DNA of 15,420 bases from an uncultured Atopobiaceae bacterium (GTDB lineage Bacteria; Actinomycetota; Coriobacteriia; Coriobacteriales; Atopobiaceae), in assembly GCA_947581665.1 (NCBI GenBank), contig CANPVI010000015.1, positions 1-15,420 of the forward strand. The letters run 5' to 3'. The notes under the pieces were generated by a model. That model ran no database searches. It was given only the letters and a program-made list of their open reading frames with translations, and was not told the origin of the DNA. The translations under genes were made by a program, and so were the position numbers. This document shows positions 9,738 to 15,420 of this stretch, in pieces (the first letter of the stretch is position 1; the number at the start of each line of letters is the position of its first letter).

Positions 9738-9757
9738 ACGCAGCGAGACGGCTGCGT
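9738..9757 (+). promoter_or_regulatory. Stem-loop just before the EIIA ribosome binding site
   Basis: ACGCAGC (9738-9744) and GCTGCGT (9751-9757) form a perfect 7-bp stem with a 6-base loop. There is no U-tract, so it is not a terminator. It may mark a processing or stability site between prfB and the PTS genes. Confidence 0.5.
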
Positions 9758-9772
9758 GCCACGAGGAGGATC

Positions 9773-10240
9773 GTGCAACTCTCGAGCCTCATAGACCCCA
9801 CGTTCGTGCAGCTTGGCGTGTCGGCCCGCGACTGGCGCGATGCCGTGCGCAAGAGCGCCGCGCCCATGGTGGCCGCGGGGGCCTTCGAGAGCGCCTACGT
9901 GGACGACATCATCTCCGGCGCCGAGGAGCACGGCCCCTACTTCGTCCTCACGCGCGGCGTCGCCATGCCCCACGGGCTCCCCGAGGCGGGCGTGAGGGAG
10001 CCCGCGCTCGGCATCTGCCGGCTCGAGACGCCCGTCGACTTCGGCAACGCCGCGTGCGATCCCGTTCGCTACGTGCTGCCGTTCGGCTCCGCGGACGCCG
10101 AGGCGCACCTCGACGCCCTCACCGCGCTCGTCGACCTCATCGATGACCCCGCGTTCTTCGCGGCCATCGACGCCGCGTGCGATCCAACCCCGGTCCTCGC
10201 CTACGTGCGGGCCGCCGAAGTGGAAAGGAAGGAAGCGTGA
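9773..10240 (+). CDS. PTS EIIA component, fructose/mannitol superfamily, ascorbate (UlaC)-like
   Basis: EIIA proteins take phosphate from HPr on a histidine and pass it to EIIB. The 155-residue cytoplasmic product has the family's active-site block LTRGVAMPHG with His67, and the second conserved histidine in AEAHLDALTALVDLI (His112). The early DWRDAVRKSAAPMVAAGAFESAYVD helix pair is also typical. The start is GTG at 9773, preceded by GAGGAGG with a short 3-base gap. The stop TGA overlaps the EIIB start (GTGA), so the two are coupled. The nearest described type is the ascorbate/pentitol EIIA, but the sugar cannot be read from sequence. No membrane EIIC lies in the window, so the pair needs a permease elsewhere or acts in regulation. 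Confidence 0.85.
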   Translation: MQLSSLIDPTFVQLGVSARDWRDAVRKSAAPMVAAGAFESAYVDDIISGAEEHGPYFVLTRGVAMPHGLPEAGVREPALGICRLETPVDFGNAACDPVRYVLPFGSADAEAHLDALTALVDLIDDPAFFAAIDAACDPTPVLAYVRAAEVERKEA

Positions 10241-10527
10241 CGTACCACGCGCTCGTCTGCTGCAGAGCGGGCATGGGCAGCTCCATGATGCTCAAGATCA
10301 AGGCAGACCAGGTCATCAAGGAAAACGACTACCCCATCGAGACCCGCCCCGGGAACCTCAAGGCGCTCCACGCCTTCACCGGCGACCTCGTGATCACCAT
10401 GAACGACCTCGTGGACGAGGTGCACGACGCGGGCATCTACGCCGTGGGCGTGGACGACATCCTGAACGTCGCCGGGATCAAGGCAGGGCTCGAGGCCTTC
10501 CTGGCCTCAAAGAAGGACCACGCGTAA
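10237..10527 (+). CDS. PTS EIIB component, ascorbate (UlaB)-like
   Basis: EIIB accepts phosphate from EIIA on a cysteine and phosphorylates the incoming sugar bound to EIIC. The 96-residue product begins MTYHALVCCRAGMGSSMML. The phosphate-binding loop is C-x-x-G-x-G-S-S, which makes Cys9 the likely phosphocysteine; Cys8 beside it is an extra. The rest is a short Rossmann-like fold ending in a helix (GIKAGLEAFLASKK). I chose GTG at 10237: it overlaps the EIIA stop as GTGA, has AAGGAAGGAAGC before it, and starts at the expected first beta strand. It ends in TAA, the only one in the window. It is followed by transaldolase after 65 bases with two small hairpins. Confidence 0.85.
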   Translation: MTYHALVCCRAGMGSSMMLKIKADQVIKENDYPIETRPGNLKALHAFTGDLVITMNDLVDEVHDAGIYAVGVDDILNVAGIKAGLEAFLASKKDHA

Positions 10528-10539
10528 GGACAGGGACAC

Positions 10540-10577
10540 CGCGCGCGAACGCGCGAGGAGAGCACGGCCGAAAGGCC
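10540..10577 (+). promoter_or_regulatory. Two consecutive intercistronic stem-loops between EIIB and transaldolase
   Basis: The first is CGCGCG-CGAA-CGCGCG (10540-10555). The second is GGCC-GAAA-GGCC (10566-10577), with a classic GNRA tetraloop. Neither has a U-tract. They fit mRNA processing or stabilising elements that adjust the ratio of EIIB to transaldolase. Confidence 0.5.
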
Positions 10578-10592
10578 AGAGAGGACACGTCC

Positions 10593-11261
10593 ATGAAGTT
10601 CTTCATCGACACCGCGGACATCAGCGAGATCAAGAAGGCGCTTTCCTGGGGCTGCCTGGCCGGCGTGACCACCAACCCCAGCCTCTACTCGCGCATCGGC
10701 GGCAAGCTCGCCGACTTCGAGGCCCACATGGCCAAGATCGCCCAGCTCTGCGAGGGGCTGCCGGTGTCGGCGGAATCCACCGCCACCACCGCCGAGGGCA
10801 TGATCGAGGAGGGCAAGCACCTCGCCTCGCTCGCGCCGAACATCGTCGTGAAGCTCCCCATCGGCGAGGCTGCCCTCGAGGCCACCCACGCGCTCAAGGC
10901 CGAGGGCGTGAACGTGAACATGACGCTCATCTTCTCCGCCCCGCAGGCGCTGCTCGCGGCTGCCGCCGGCGCGCGCTACGTCTCGCCCTTCGTCGGGCGC
11001 TTCGATGACATCGGCGACGACGGCATCGCCCAGCTCGGCACCATCGTCACGGCCGTGAAGAACTACTACGCGCCCGAGCAGTGCGAGATCATCACCGCCT
11101 CCGTGCGCACCCCCTACCACGTGACCCAGGCCGCGCTCCTCGGCGCCGACATCGCCACCGTGCCCTTGGTGGCCCTCGAGAAGTGCCTGAGGCACCCGCT
11201 CACCGAGCAGGGGCTCGCCGCCTTCGAGGCCGACTGGAAGAAAGTCACCGCCGAGGCCTAG
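10593..11261 (+). CDS. tal: Transaldolase, small (TalC/MipB-like) subfamily
   Basis: Transaldolase moves a dihydroxyacetone unit between sugar phosphates (sedoheptulose-7-P + glyceraldehyde-3-P to erythrose-4-P + fructose-6-P) in the non-oxidative pentose phosphate pathway. The 222-residue length fits the short decameric subfamily shared with fructose-6-phosphate aldolase. Motifs are MKFFIDTADISEIK, GVTTNPSL, NIVVKLPIG with the Schiff-base Lys87, VNVNMTLIFSAPQA, YVSPFVGRFDDIG and ASVRTPYHV. The NMTLIFS and SPFVGR forms, with Phe where the aldolases have Tyr, favour transaldolase over aldolase. The ATG at 10593 follows GAGAGGA at 9 bases. It lies between PTS EIIB and the split transketolase, clearly one pathway unit. 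It ends in TAG. Confidence 0.95.
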   Translation: MKFFIDTADISEIKKALSWGCLAGVTTNPSLYSRIGGKLADFEAHMAKIAQLCEGLPVSAESTATTAEGMIEEGKHLASLAPNIVVKLPIGEAALEATHALKAEGVNVNMTLIFSAPQALLAAAAGARYVSPFVGRFDDIGDDGIAQLGTIVTAVKNYYAPEQCEIITASVRTPYHVTQAALLGADIATVPLVALEKCLRHPLTEQGLAAFEADWKKVTAEA

Positions 11262-11273
11262 GTTGTCCATTTC

Positions 11274-11299
11274 GCCGGGCGCTCCCAGGGGCGCCCGGC
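11274..11299 (+). terminator. GC-rich hairpin between transaldolase and transketolase (weak terminator or leader hairpin)
   Basis: GCCGGGCGC (11274-11282) pairs perfectly with GCGCCCGGC (11291-11299), a 9-bp stem with an 8-base loop. The following TCTCTGTTCCC is a poor U-tract. It is probably a partial terminator or processing site; it shares the CGCCGGGCG core with the secA leader hairpin. Confidence 0.5.
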
Positions 11300-11331
11300 T
11301 CTCTGTTCCCGTCTCCCTCGAGAGGAGCGCC

Positions 11332-12213
11332 ATGCCCGCAACGATCACCGAGCGGCCCTCGACCAAGGAGCTCATGCTCCGGTCGAACGAGATGCGCCAC
11401 GACATCATCACGATGCTCGAGGCGGCCGGCTCCGGCCATCCCGGAGGTTCGCTCTCCGCCACCGACATCCTCTGCGCCCTGTGGTTCTCGGGCGTCATGG
11501 CCTATGACGCCTCCGACCCCAAGTGGCCGATGAGGGATCGCCTGATCCTCTCGAAGGGCCACGCGGCGCCTGCGCTCTACGCGGCCTTCAAGCAGGTGGG
11601 ATGGGTGGCCGAGGAGGAGCTTCCCACGCTCCGCCACCTCGGGAGCCGCCTCGCCGGACACCCCGATTCGCGCCTGATCCCGGGCGTGGAGGTGTGCTCG
11701 GGCTCGCTCGGGCAAGGCCTCGCCATCTCGATCGGCATCGCCATCGGCCTGAAGATCGACCAGGAGCGCCACGGCGGAGGCCTCCCCCACGTGTGGTGCA
11801 TCGTCGGCGACGGCGAGATGCAAGAGGGCTCGAACTGGGAATCCCTCATGTTCGGCGCCCACCGCAAGCTCGAGAACGTCACCCTCATCGTGGACCTGAA
11901 CGATCTCCAGATCGACGGCCACGTGAGCGAGGTGAACTCGCTCGGCGACATCGACGCGAAGCTCGGGGCCTTCGGCTGGGACGTGCGCCACATCGACGGC
12001 CACGACCTCGACGCACTCGTGGACGCGTTCTCCTGGGCGCGCGGCCACACGGGCGGCCCCAGCGCCATAGTGTGCGACACGGTGAAGGGCAAGGGCGTCT
12101 CCTTCATGGAGGACGCGGTGAACTGGCATGGCGTCGCGCCCAAGAAAGACGAAGCCGAGCGCGCGCTCGCGGAACTCGACGCCGCGCGCAAGACCATCGA
12201 AAGCGAGGCCTGA
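11332..12213 (+). CDS. Transketolase, N-terminal subunit
   Basis: This is the thiamine-diphosphate-binding half of a two-gene transketolase, which transfers two-carbon units between pentose phosphates. The 293-residue product shows GSGHPGGSLSATD (His36), LILSKGHAAPALY (about 71-83), GSLGQGLAIS and the ThDP/metal motif GDGEMQEGSNWE starting at about 159, ending in the metal ligand Asn190 (VDLNDLQIDG). The frame is open further upstream, but the ATG at 11332 has AGAGGAG just before it and begins the first helix (TERPSTKELMLRSNE). The partner subunit starts 3 bases after the TGA stop. The neighbours (PTS EIIAB, transaldolase) point to use of a pentose- or pentitol-type sugar phosphate. Confidence 0.96.
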   Translation: MPATITERPSTKELMLRSNEMRHDIITMLEAAGSGHPGGSLSATDILCALWFSGVMAYDASDPKWPMRDRLILSKGHAAPALYAAFKQVGWVAEEELPTLRHLGSRLAGHPDSRLIPGVEVCSGSLGQGLAISIGIAIGLKIDQERHGGGLPHVWCIVGDGEMQEGSNWESLMFGAHRKLENVTLIVDLNDLQIDGHVSEVNSLGDIDAKLGAFGWDVRHIDGHDLDALVDAFSWARGHTGGPSAIVCDTVKGKGVSFMEDAVNWHGVAPKKDEAERALAELDAARKTIESEA

Positions 12214-12216
12214 GCC

Positions 12217-13146
12217 ATGGCAGATCGAGCGACCCGCGCGGCCTTCGGCCCCACACTCATCGAGCTCGTCAAAGAGGGAATGGACATCATGGCGGTTGAC
12301 GCCGACCTCGCCGGCTCCACCACCACCGGCCAGCTCGGCGCCTACGACCCGTCCCGCCTCGTGGACGTGGGCATCGCCGAGCAGGACATGGTGGGCATCG
12401 CGGCGGGGCTCGCGCTCACCGGCCGCGTGGTGTTCACCGGCTCCTTCGCGGCCTTCGGCACGGGCCGCTGCCTCGACCAGATCCGCAACACCGTATGCGA
12501 CACCAACCTCAACGTGAAGATCTGCCCCACGCACTCCGGCGTGACGGTGGGCGAGGACGGTGCCACGCACCAGGCGCTCGAGGACATCGCGCTCATGCGC
12601 ACGCTGCCCAACATGCGCGTGCTCGTGCCGGCCGACTACTACGCGGCCGCCGCGGCCGTGCGCCTCGCCGCCAAGACGGACGGCCCGCTCTACGTGCGCA
12701 TGGGGCGCTTCCCCGTACCCGAGGTCTACGACGAGACCTTCACCGGCGGCTTGCCCTTCGCGAGCGTGGTGCGTGAGGGGACGGACCTCACGATCCTCGC
12801 CTGCGGGCTCGAGGTGTCCATGGCCATGAAGGCTGCGGATTCGCTCGCCGCGCAGGGCATTTCCGCCGAGATCATCGACGTCTTCTCCGTGAAGCCGCTC
12901 GATGAGGACGTGATCCTCGCCTCCGCCGCGAAGACCGGCCGCGTGCTCACCTGCGAGGAGCACAGCGTCTTGGGCGGCATGGGCTCGGCGGTGGCGGAGC
13001 TCCTCGCCGAGAAGCTCCCGACCCCGATGGAGTTCGTGGGCATGCGCGGCTTCGGCACGAGCGCCCCAGGCGACGTGCTGCTCAAGCACTATGGCCTTGA
13101 CGAAGTGGGCGTGGAGGCCGCCGCGAAGGCGCTCCTCGCTCGCTAG
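12217..13146 (+). CDS. Transketolase, C-terminal subunit
   Basis: This is the pyrimidine-binding and C-terminal half of the split transketolase; it completes the active site with the N-terminal subunit. The 309-residue product has the LVDVGIAEQDMVGIAAGLA motif with Glu55, which activates thiamine diphosphate, then GVTVGEDGATHQALEDIALMR, VPADYY and GPLYVRMGR, and a C-terminal Rossmann-like domain (LTILACG, IIDVFSVKPLDE, VLTCEEHSVLGGMGSAVAELL). The ATG at 12217 lies 3 bases after the preceding stop, with GAGG upstream inside the neighbour. It ends in TAG and is followed by a very strong terminator, so it closes the operon. 1-Deoxyxylulose-5-phosphate synthase shares this fold, but the two-gene form and the context favour transketolase. 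Confidence 0.96.
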   Translation: MADRATRAAFGPTLIELVKEGMDIMAVDADLAGSTTTGQLGAYDPSRLVDVGIAEQDMVGIAAGLALTGRVVFTGSFAAFGTGRCLDQIRNTVCDTNLNVKICPTHSGVTVGEDGATHQALEDIALMRTLPNMRVLVPADYYAAAAAVRLAAKTDGPLYVRMGRFPVPEVYDETFTGGLPFASVVREGTDLTILACGLEVSMAMKAADSLAAQGISAEIIDVFSVKPLDEDVILASAAKTGRVLTCEEHSVLGGMGSAVAELLAEKLPTPMEFVGMRGFGTSAPGDVLLKHYGLDEVGVEAAAKALLAR

Positions 13147-13170
13147 TCCCCCTACGTACCGCAAAGTCCT

Positions 13171-13212
13171 GCGGAGCGGGCGTGGCCGCCACGGCGCGCC
13201 CGCTCCGCTTTT
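13171..13212 (+). terminator. Strong intrinsic terminator of the PTS/pentose phosphate operon
   Basis: GCGGAGCGGGCG (13171-13182) pairs perfectly with CGCCCGCTCCGC (13197-13208), a 12-bp stem. The 14-base loop can itself pair (GCCG/CGGC), and four T follow at 13209-13212. Confidence 0.9.
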
Positions 13213-13227
13213 CGGCGCATGCTCCGC

Positions 13228-13233
13228 TATCCT
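13228..13233 (+). promoter_or_regulatory. Candidate -10 element of the HAD/MBL pair
   Basis: TATCCT lies 44 bases before the HAD-gene ATG and just after the strong terminator, so the pair must have its own promoter about here. I see no clear -35. A small imperfect hairpin (GTGGCCC...GGGCAC) follows. Confidence 0.35.
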
Positions 13234-13277
13234 TGTGGCCCGTGGGCACTGGCGCGGAGCGATTGAGGGGAGGCGCC

Positions 13278-14120
13278 ATGGCCTCGGCGTTTTTCTTTGA
13301 CGTAGACGGCACGCTCATCTACCACGACATCGAGCATCACGGCACGAAGGTGGGCGATGAGATCTCGACGCTTCCCACCGAGCGCGTGCAGGACGCCATC
13401 CGCGAGCTCGTGGCGAGGGGCCACCACGCCTTCCTCGCCACGGGGCGCGGCAAGCACTCCATCGAGCAGGACATCCTCGACCTCGGCTTCGAGGGCGTCA
13501 TCTCCATGAACGGCGCGAAGGCGCAGATCGGCGATCGCGTGCTCCTCGACACCCGCCTCGCCCCGAAGCAGGTGGAGGACCTCGCGAACGAGGTGGAGCG
13601 CCTGGGCATCGCCGCGGCCTTCGAGGGTCCCGATGAATCGATCCTCTTCCTTCCGCGCACGCTTCCCGCAGGCTTCGAGAATCCCTTCTACGAGAGCCCC
13701 ATCGCCCGCGACTTCGCCGAGCTTCGCGCCCTCGCGCCGGATCTCAACTTCACGAAGATCATCACGATGCACAAGCAGAGCGACATCTACCGCAAGAGCC
13801 GCTACCTCATGGACAACTACACGCTGCTCGACAGCGGCTTCGTGTTCCACGAGTTCGTGCTGCCGGGGGTGGACAAGGGCGTGGCCCTGCGCGCGATCGT
13901 GGACGCGCTTCCCGAGAAGCCGGACGCCGTCTACGCCTTCGGCGATTCCGAGAACGACCTCGGCATGATCAAGGCCGCGGACGTCGGCGTGGTCATGGGC
14001 GGAGCGCCTGGCTACATGAAGGAAGCCGCCGACCTCGTCTGCGAGGGTGCGGACGCGAACGGCGTGGCCTTGGAGCTCGAGCGTCTCGGCTTCATCGGCG
14101 CCGCCGCACGCGAGGAGTAG
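13278..14120 (+). CDS. HAD-superfamily phosphatase, Cof type
   Basis: This is a 280-residue cytoplasmic haloacid-dehalogenase-type phosphatase of the Cof/IIB class, which usually dephosphorylates sugar phosphates, flavin or other small metabolites. Motif I is FFFDVDGTLIY (nucleophile Asp8, acid/base Asp10), motif II is LATGRGKHSI, the motif III lysine is in DKGVALRAIVDAL, and motif IV is YAFGDSENDLGMIKAADVGVVMG. The cap domain lies between motifs II and III (about 85-190) and sets specificity, which I cannot predict. I chose ATG at 13278 because GGGGAGG lies 5 bases upstream and motif I follows at once; the longer frame crosses the terminator and promoter. It has a 3-base gap to the next gene and ends in TAG. 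Confidence 0.92.
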   Translation: MASAFFFDVDGTLIYHDIEHHGTKVGDEISTLPTERVQDAIRELVARGHHAFLATGRGKHSIEQDILDLGFEGVISMNGAKAQIGDRVLLDTRLAPKQVEDLANEVERLGIAAAFEGPDESILFLPRTLPAGFENPFYESPIARDFAELRALAPDLNFTKIITMHKQSDIYRKSRYLMDNYTLLDSGFVFHEFVLPGVDKGVALRAIVDALPEKPDAVYAFGDSENDLGMIKAADVGVVMGGAPGYMKEAADLVCEGADANGVALELERLGFIGAAAREE

Positions 14121-14123
14121 GCC

Positions 14124-15008
14124 ATGTACGAGCTCAGGCAGGTGGGCGCGCACTGCTACTACGTCGATTGTCCCGCGAAGGTCGGCATCGTGGAGACGGG
14201 CGAGGGCGAAGTCTGCCTCATCGACGGCGGGAGCGACAAGGACGCCGGGCGCCGCGTGAGGAAGATCCTCGACGAACGTGGCTGGCGCCTCCGCGCGATC
14301 TACAACACCCACTCCCATGCGGACCACATCGGGGGCAATCGCTACCTCCAGGGCCAGACGGGCTGCCGCATCTTTGCGCCCGACGTGGAAGCCGCGTTCG
14401 CGCGCCACCCGCTCCTCGAGCCGGCGCTCGTCTTCGGCGGCTATCCCCCGAAGGATCTCCGCCATAAGTTCCTGATGGCCCAGGCAAGCGATGCGGAGCC
14501 CCTCACGTCCGAGGCGCTCCCCGAGGGCTGGGAGTGCGTGGAGCTCCCCGGCCATTACGTCTCGATGGTGGGCTTTCGCACGCCGGATGACGTGGTCTAC
14601 CTCGCCGATTGCCTTTCAAGCGAACGCACGCTCGAGAAGTACGGCCTCTCCTACCTCTTCGACGTGGGCGCCTTCCTCGAGACGCTCGAGCGCGTGCGCG
14701 GCATGCACGCGGCGATGTTCGTGCCCGCCCACGCCGACGCCACCGAAGACATCGCGCCCCTCGCGGAGGCGAACATCGCGAAGGTGCGCGAGGTCGCCGA
14801 GCGCATCGTCGAGATCTGCCTTGAGCCGAAGGCAACGGACGAGCTGGTGAGCTCCGTCTTCGGCGTCTATGGCCTTCGCATGAGCTTCGAGCAGTACGCG
14901 CTCATCTCGAGCACGGTGCGCTCCTACCTCGCCTATCTCCGCGATTTGGGCCGCATCGACGTCATCATCGAGCCCACGCGCCTCCTCTGGCACGCGAAAT
15001 CGGCATGA
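14124..15008 (+). CDS. Metallo-beta-lactamase-fold hydrolase
   Basis: This 294-residue product has a metallo-beta-lactamase fold with a helical, winged-helix-like C-terminal part (about 215-290). The metal-binding motif is TxSHADHIGG-like NTHSHADHIGG (His63, His65, Asp67, His68). The further ligands fit His144 in LPGHYVSMVG, Asp162 in VYLADCL, and His203 in VPAHAD. The first strands VGIVETGEGEVCLIDGG are typical. Relatives include glyoxalase II-like and LACTB2-like proteins acting on thioesters, lactones, nucleic acids or phosphodiesters; I cannot choose among them. The ATG lies 3 bases after the HAD gene, with GAGGAG inside that gene's end. The TGA stop overlaps the A-tract of the shared terminator. 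Confidence 0.9.
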   Translation: MYELRQVGAHCYYVDCPAKVGIVETGEGEVCLIDGGSDKDAGRRVRKILDERGWRLRAIYNTHSHADHIGGNRYLQGQTGCRIFAPDVEAAFARHPLLEPALVFGGYPPKDLRHKFLMAQASDAEPLTSEALPEGWECVELPGHYVSMVGFRTPDDVVYLADCLSSERTLEKYGLSYLFDVGAFLETLERVRGMHAAMFVPAHADATEDIAPLAEANIAKVREVAERIVEICLEPKATDELVSSVFGVYGLRMSFEQYALISSTVRSYLAYLRDLGRIDVIIEPTRLLWHAKSA

Positions 15009-15035
15009 AAAAAGCCGGCGCGCGGCCGGCTTCTT
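15008..15035. terminator. Bidirectional terminator between the MBL gene and the rRNA operon
   Basis: GCCGGC (15014-15019) and GCCGGC (15025-15030) form a stem with a 5-base GC loop. On the minus strand six T follow (plus 15008-15013), ending the rRNA transcript. On the plus strand TTCTT follows, ending the HAD/MBL transcript. Confidence 0.85.
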
Positions 15036-15055
15036 CATCCAAGTGTCTCCGGCGA

Positions 15056-15171
15056 ACCGGCGACGTCCTACTCTCCCACGGCCTGACGCCGCAGTACCAT
15101 CGGCGCTCGGGGGCTTAACTTCCGGGTTCGGCATGGGTCCGGGTGTGTCCCCCCTGCCATAATCGCCGGTT
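15056..15171 (-). rRNA. rrf: 5S ribosomal RNA
   Basis: The minus strand carries a complete 5S rRNA of about 116 bases. The conserved loop region is visible (CCCATGCCGAACCCGGAAG and GTTAAGC), as are GATGGTACTGC and the 3' GTGGGAGAGTAGGACG. The terminal helix is extended: 11 bases at 15053-15063 pair perfectly with 15163-15173, so mature ends are only approximate. It is the last gene of a 16S-23S-5S operon read leftward. Confidence 0.96.
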
Positions 15172-15172
15172 C

Positions 15173-15291
15173 GCCCGAGACACTCAGTGGGCTCAAAGCT
15201 CGCCCATGTACCCTGAGGGCTGCACAGCGCGCCGGATTCTTCGTCGCCAAAAGCGTGATCGCTCATCTATCACCTTCATCCCAGAGGAAAA
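15173..15291 (-). other. 23S-5S transcribed spacer
   Basis: About 119 bases separate the 23S 3' end from 5S. I see no tRNA in it. A short GTGAT/ATCAC repeat close to the 23S end may belong to the processing stem, but this is weak. Confidence 0.6.
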
Positions 15292-15420
15292 GGTAAGAGC
15301 TCGGCCTATTAGTACTGCTCGGCTAAGCGTGTTGCCACGTGTACACCTGCAGCCTATCAACCTCGTCGTCTACGAGGGGCCTTACCGAAAGGAGAACTCA
15401 TCTTGGGACCCGCTTCCCGC
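15292..15420 (-). rRNA. rrl: 23S ribosomal RNA, 3' end only
   Basis: On the minus strand the last bases of 23S rRNA are recognisable: GGTAAGGCCCCTCGTAGACG, GACGAGGTTGATAGGC, GGTGTACACGTGGCAACACG, and the 3'-terminal AGTACTAATAGGCCGAG. The mature 3' end lies near 15292-15297. The gene runs off the right edge. Confidence 0.95.

Noticed and set aside
10593..11261. Transaldolase gene being a fructose-6-phosphate aldolase
   Set aside because: The active-site blocks NMTLIFS and SPFVGR, with Phe in place of the aldolase Tyr, fit transaldolase better, as does the transketolase beside it. It is not fully excluded.
15173..15291. Possible tRNA in the 23S-5S spacer
   Set aside because: No cloverleaf, no T-loop GGTTCGA-type motif in the correct setting and no CCA-proximal stem could be drawn.

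Overview
The window is GC-rich bacterial chromosome and holds mostly housekeeping genes. My best guess is an anaerobic Actinomycetota of class Coriobacteriia (Olsenella-like or a relative). The reasons are the strong GC bias, a ferredoxin-linked 2-oxoacid oxidoreductase, carbamate kinase, a split transketolase next to a PTS-like pair, and a secreted enzyme carrying DUF5648-type repeats. The genus is a guess from gene content, not a measurement.

Left part, minus strand (1-3984): the 5' part of a pyruvate/2-oxoacid:ferredoxin oxidoreductase gamma subunit runs off the left edge. Upstream of it lie a degenerate-looking fold-type IV aminotransferase homologue and purH (last two steps of IMP synthesis), 6 bases apart. 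Then comes carbamate kinase arcC, closed by its own terminator. A divergent promoter region (3985-4107) separates arcC from a plus-strand secreted GH5 cellulase with three N-terminal repeats and a strong terminator.

Middle, plus strand (5690-9718): secA, preceded by an extended -10 element and a perfect hairpin, overlaps prfB at TAGTG. The prfB product, release factor 2, has Ser-Pro-Thr where the family normally has Ser-Pro-Phe at the stop-codon-reading tripeptide. In the same window 8 of 13 complete genes end in TAG. This pairing is the most unusual thing I found.

Next, plus strand (9773-13146): PTS EIIA and EIIB of the ascorbate/pentitol type (no EIIC), transaldolase, and transketolase N- and C-terminal subunits. 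This looks like one operon feeding a phosphorylated sugar into the non-oxidative pentose phosphate pathway, closed by a 12-bp-stem terminator.

Right end: a two-gene unit (HAD phosphatase, metallo-beta-lactamase-fold hydrolase) converges on a ribosomal RNA operon on the minus strand (5S complete, 3' end of 23S at the edge). The two units share one bidirectional terminator. I see no mobile element, CRISPR array, integrase, tRNA or phage gene. Several genes have a GC-rich hairpin between promoter and ribosome binding site. In secA and arcC the hairpin begins exactly 6 bases after the proposed -10 box.
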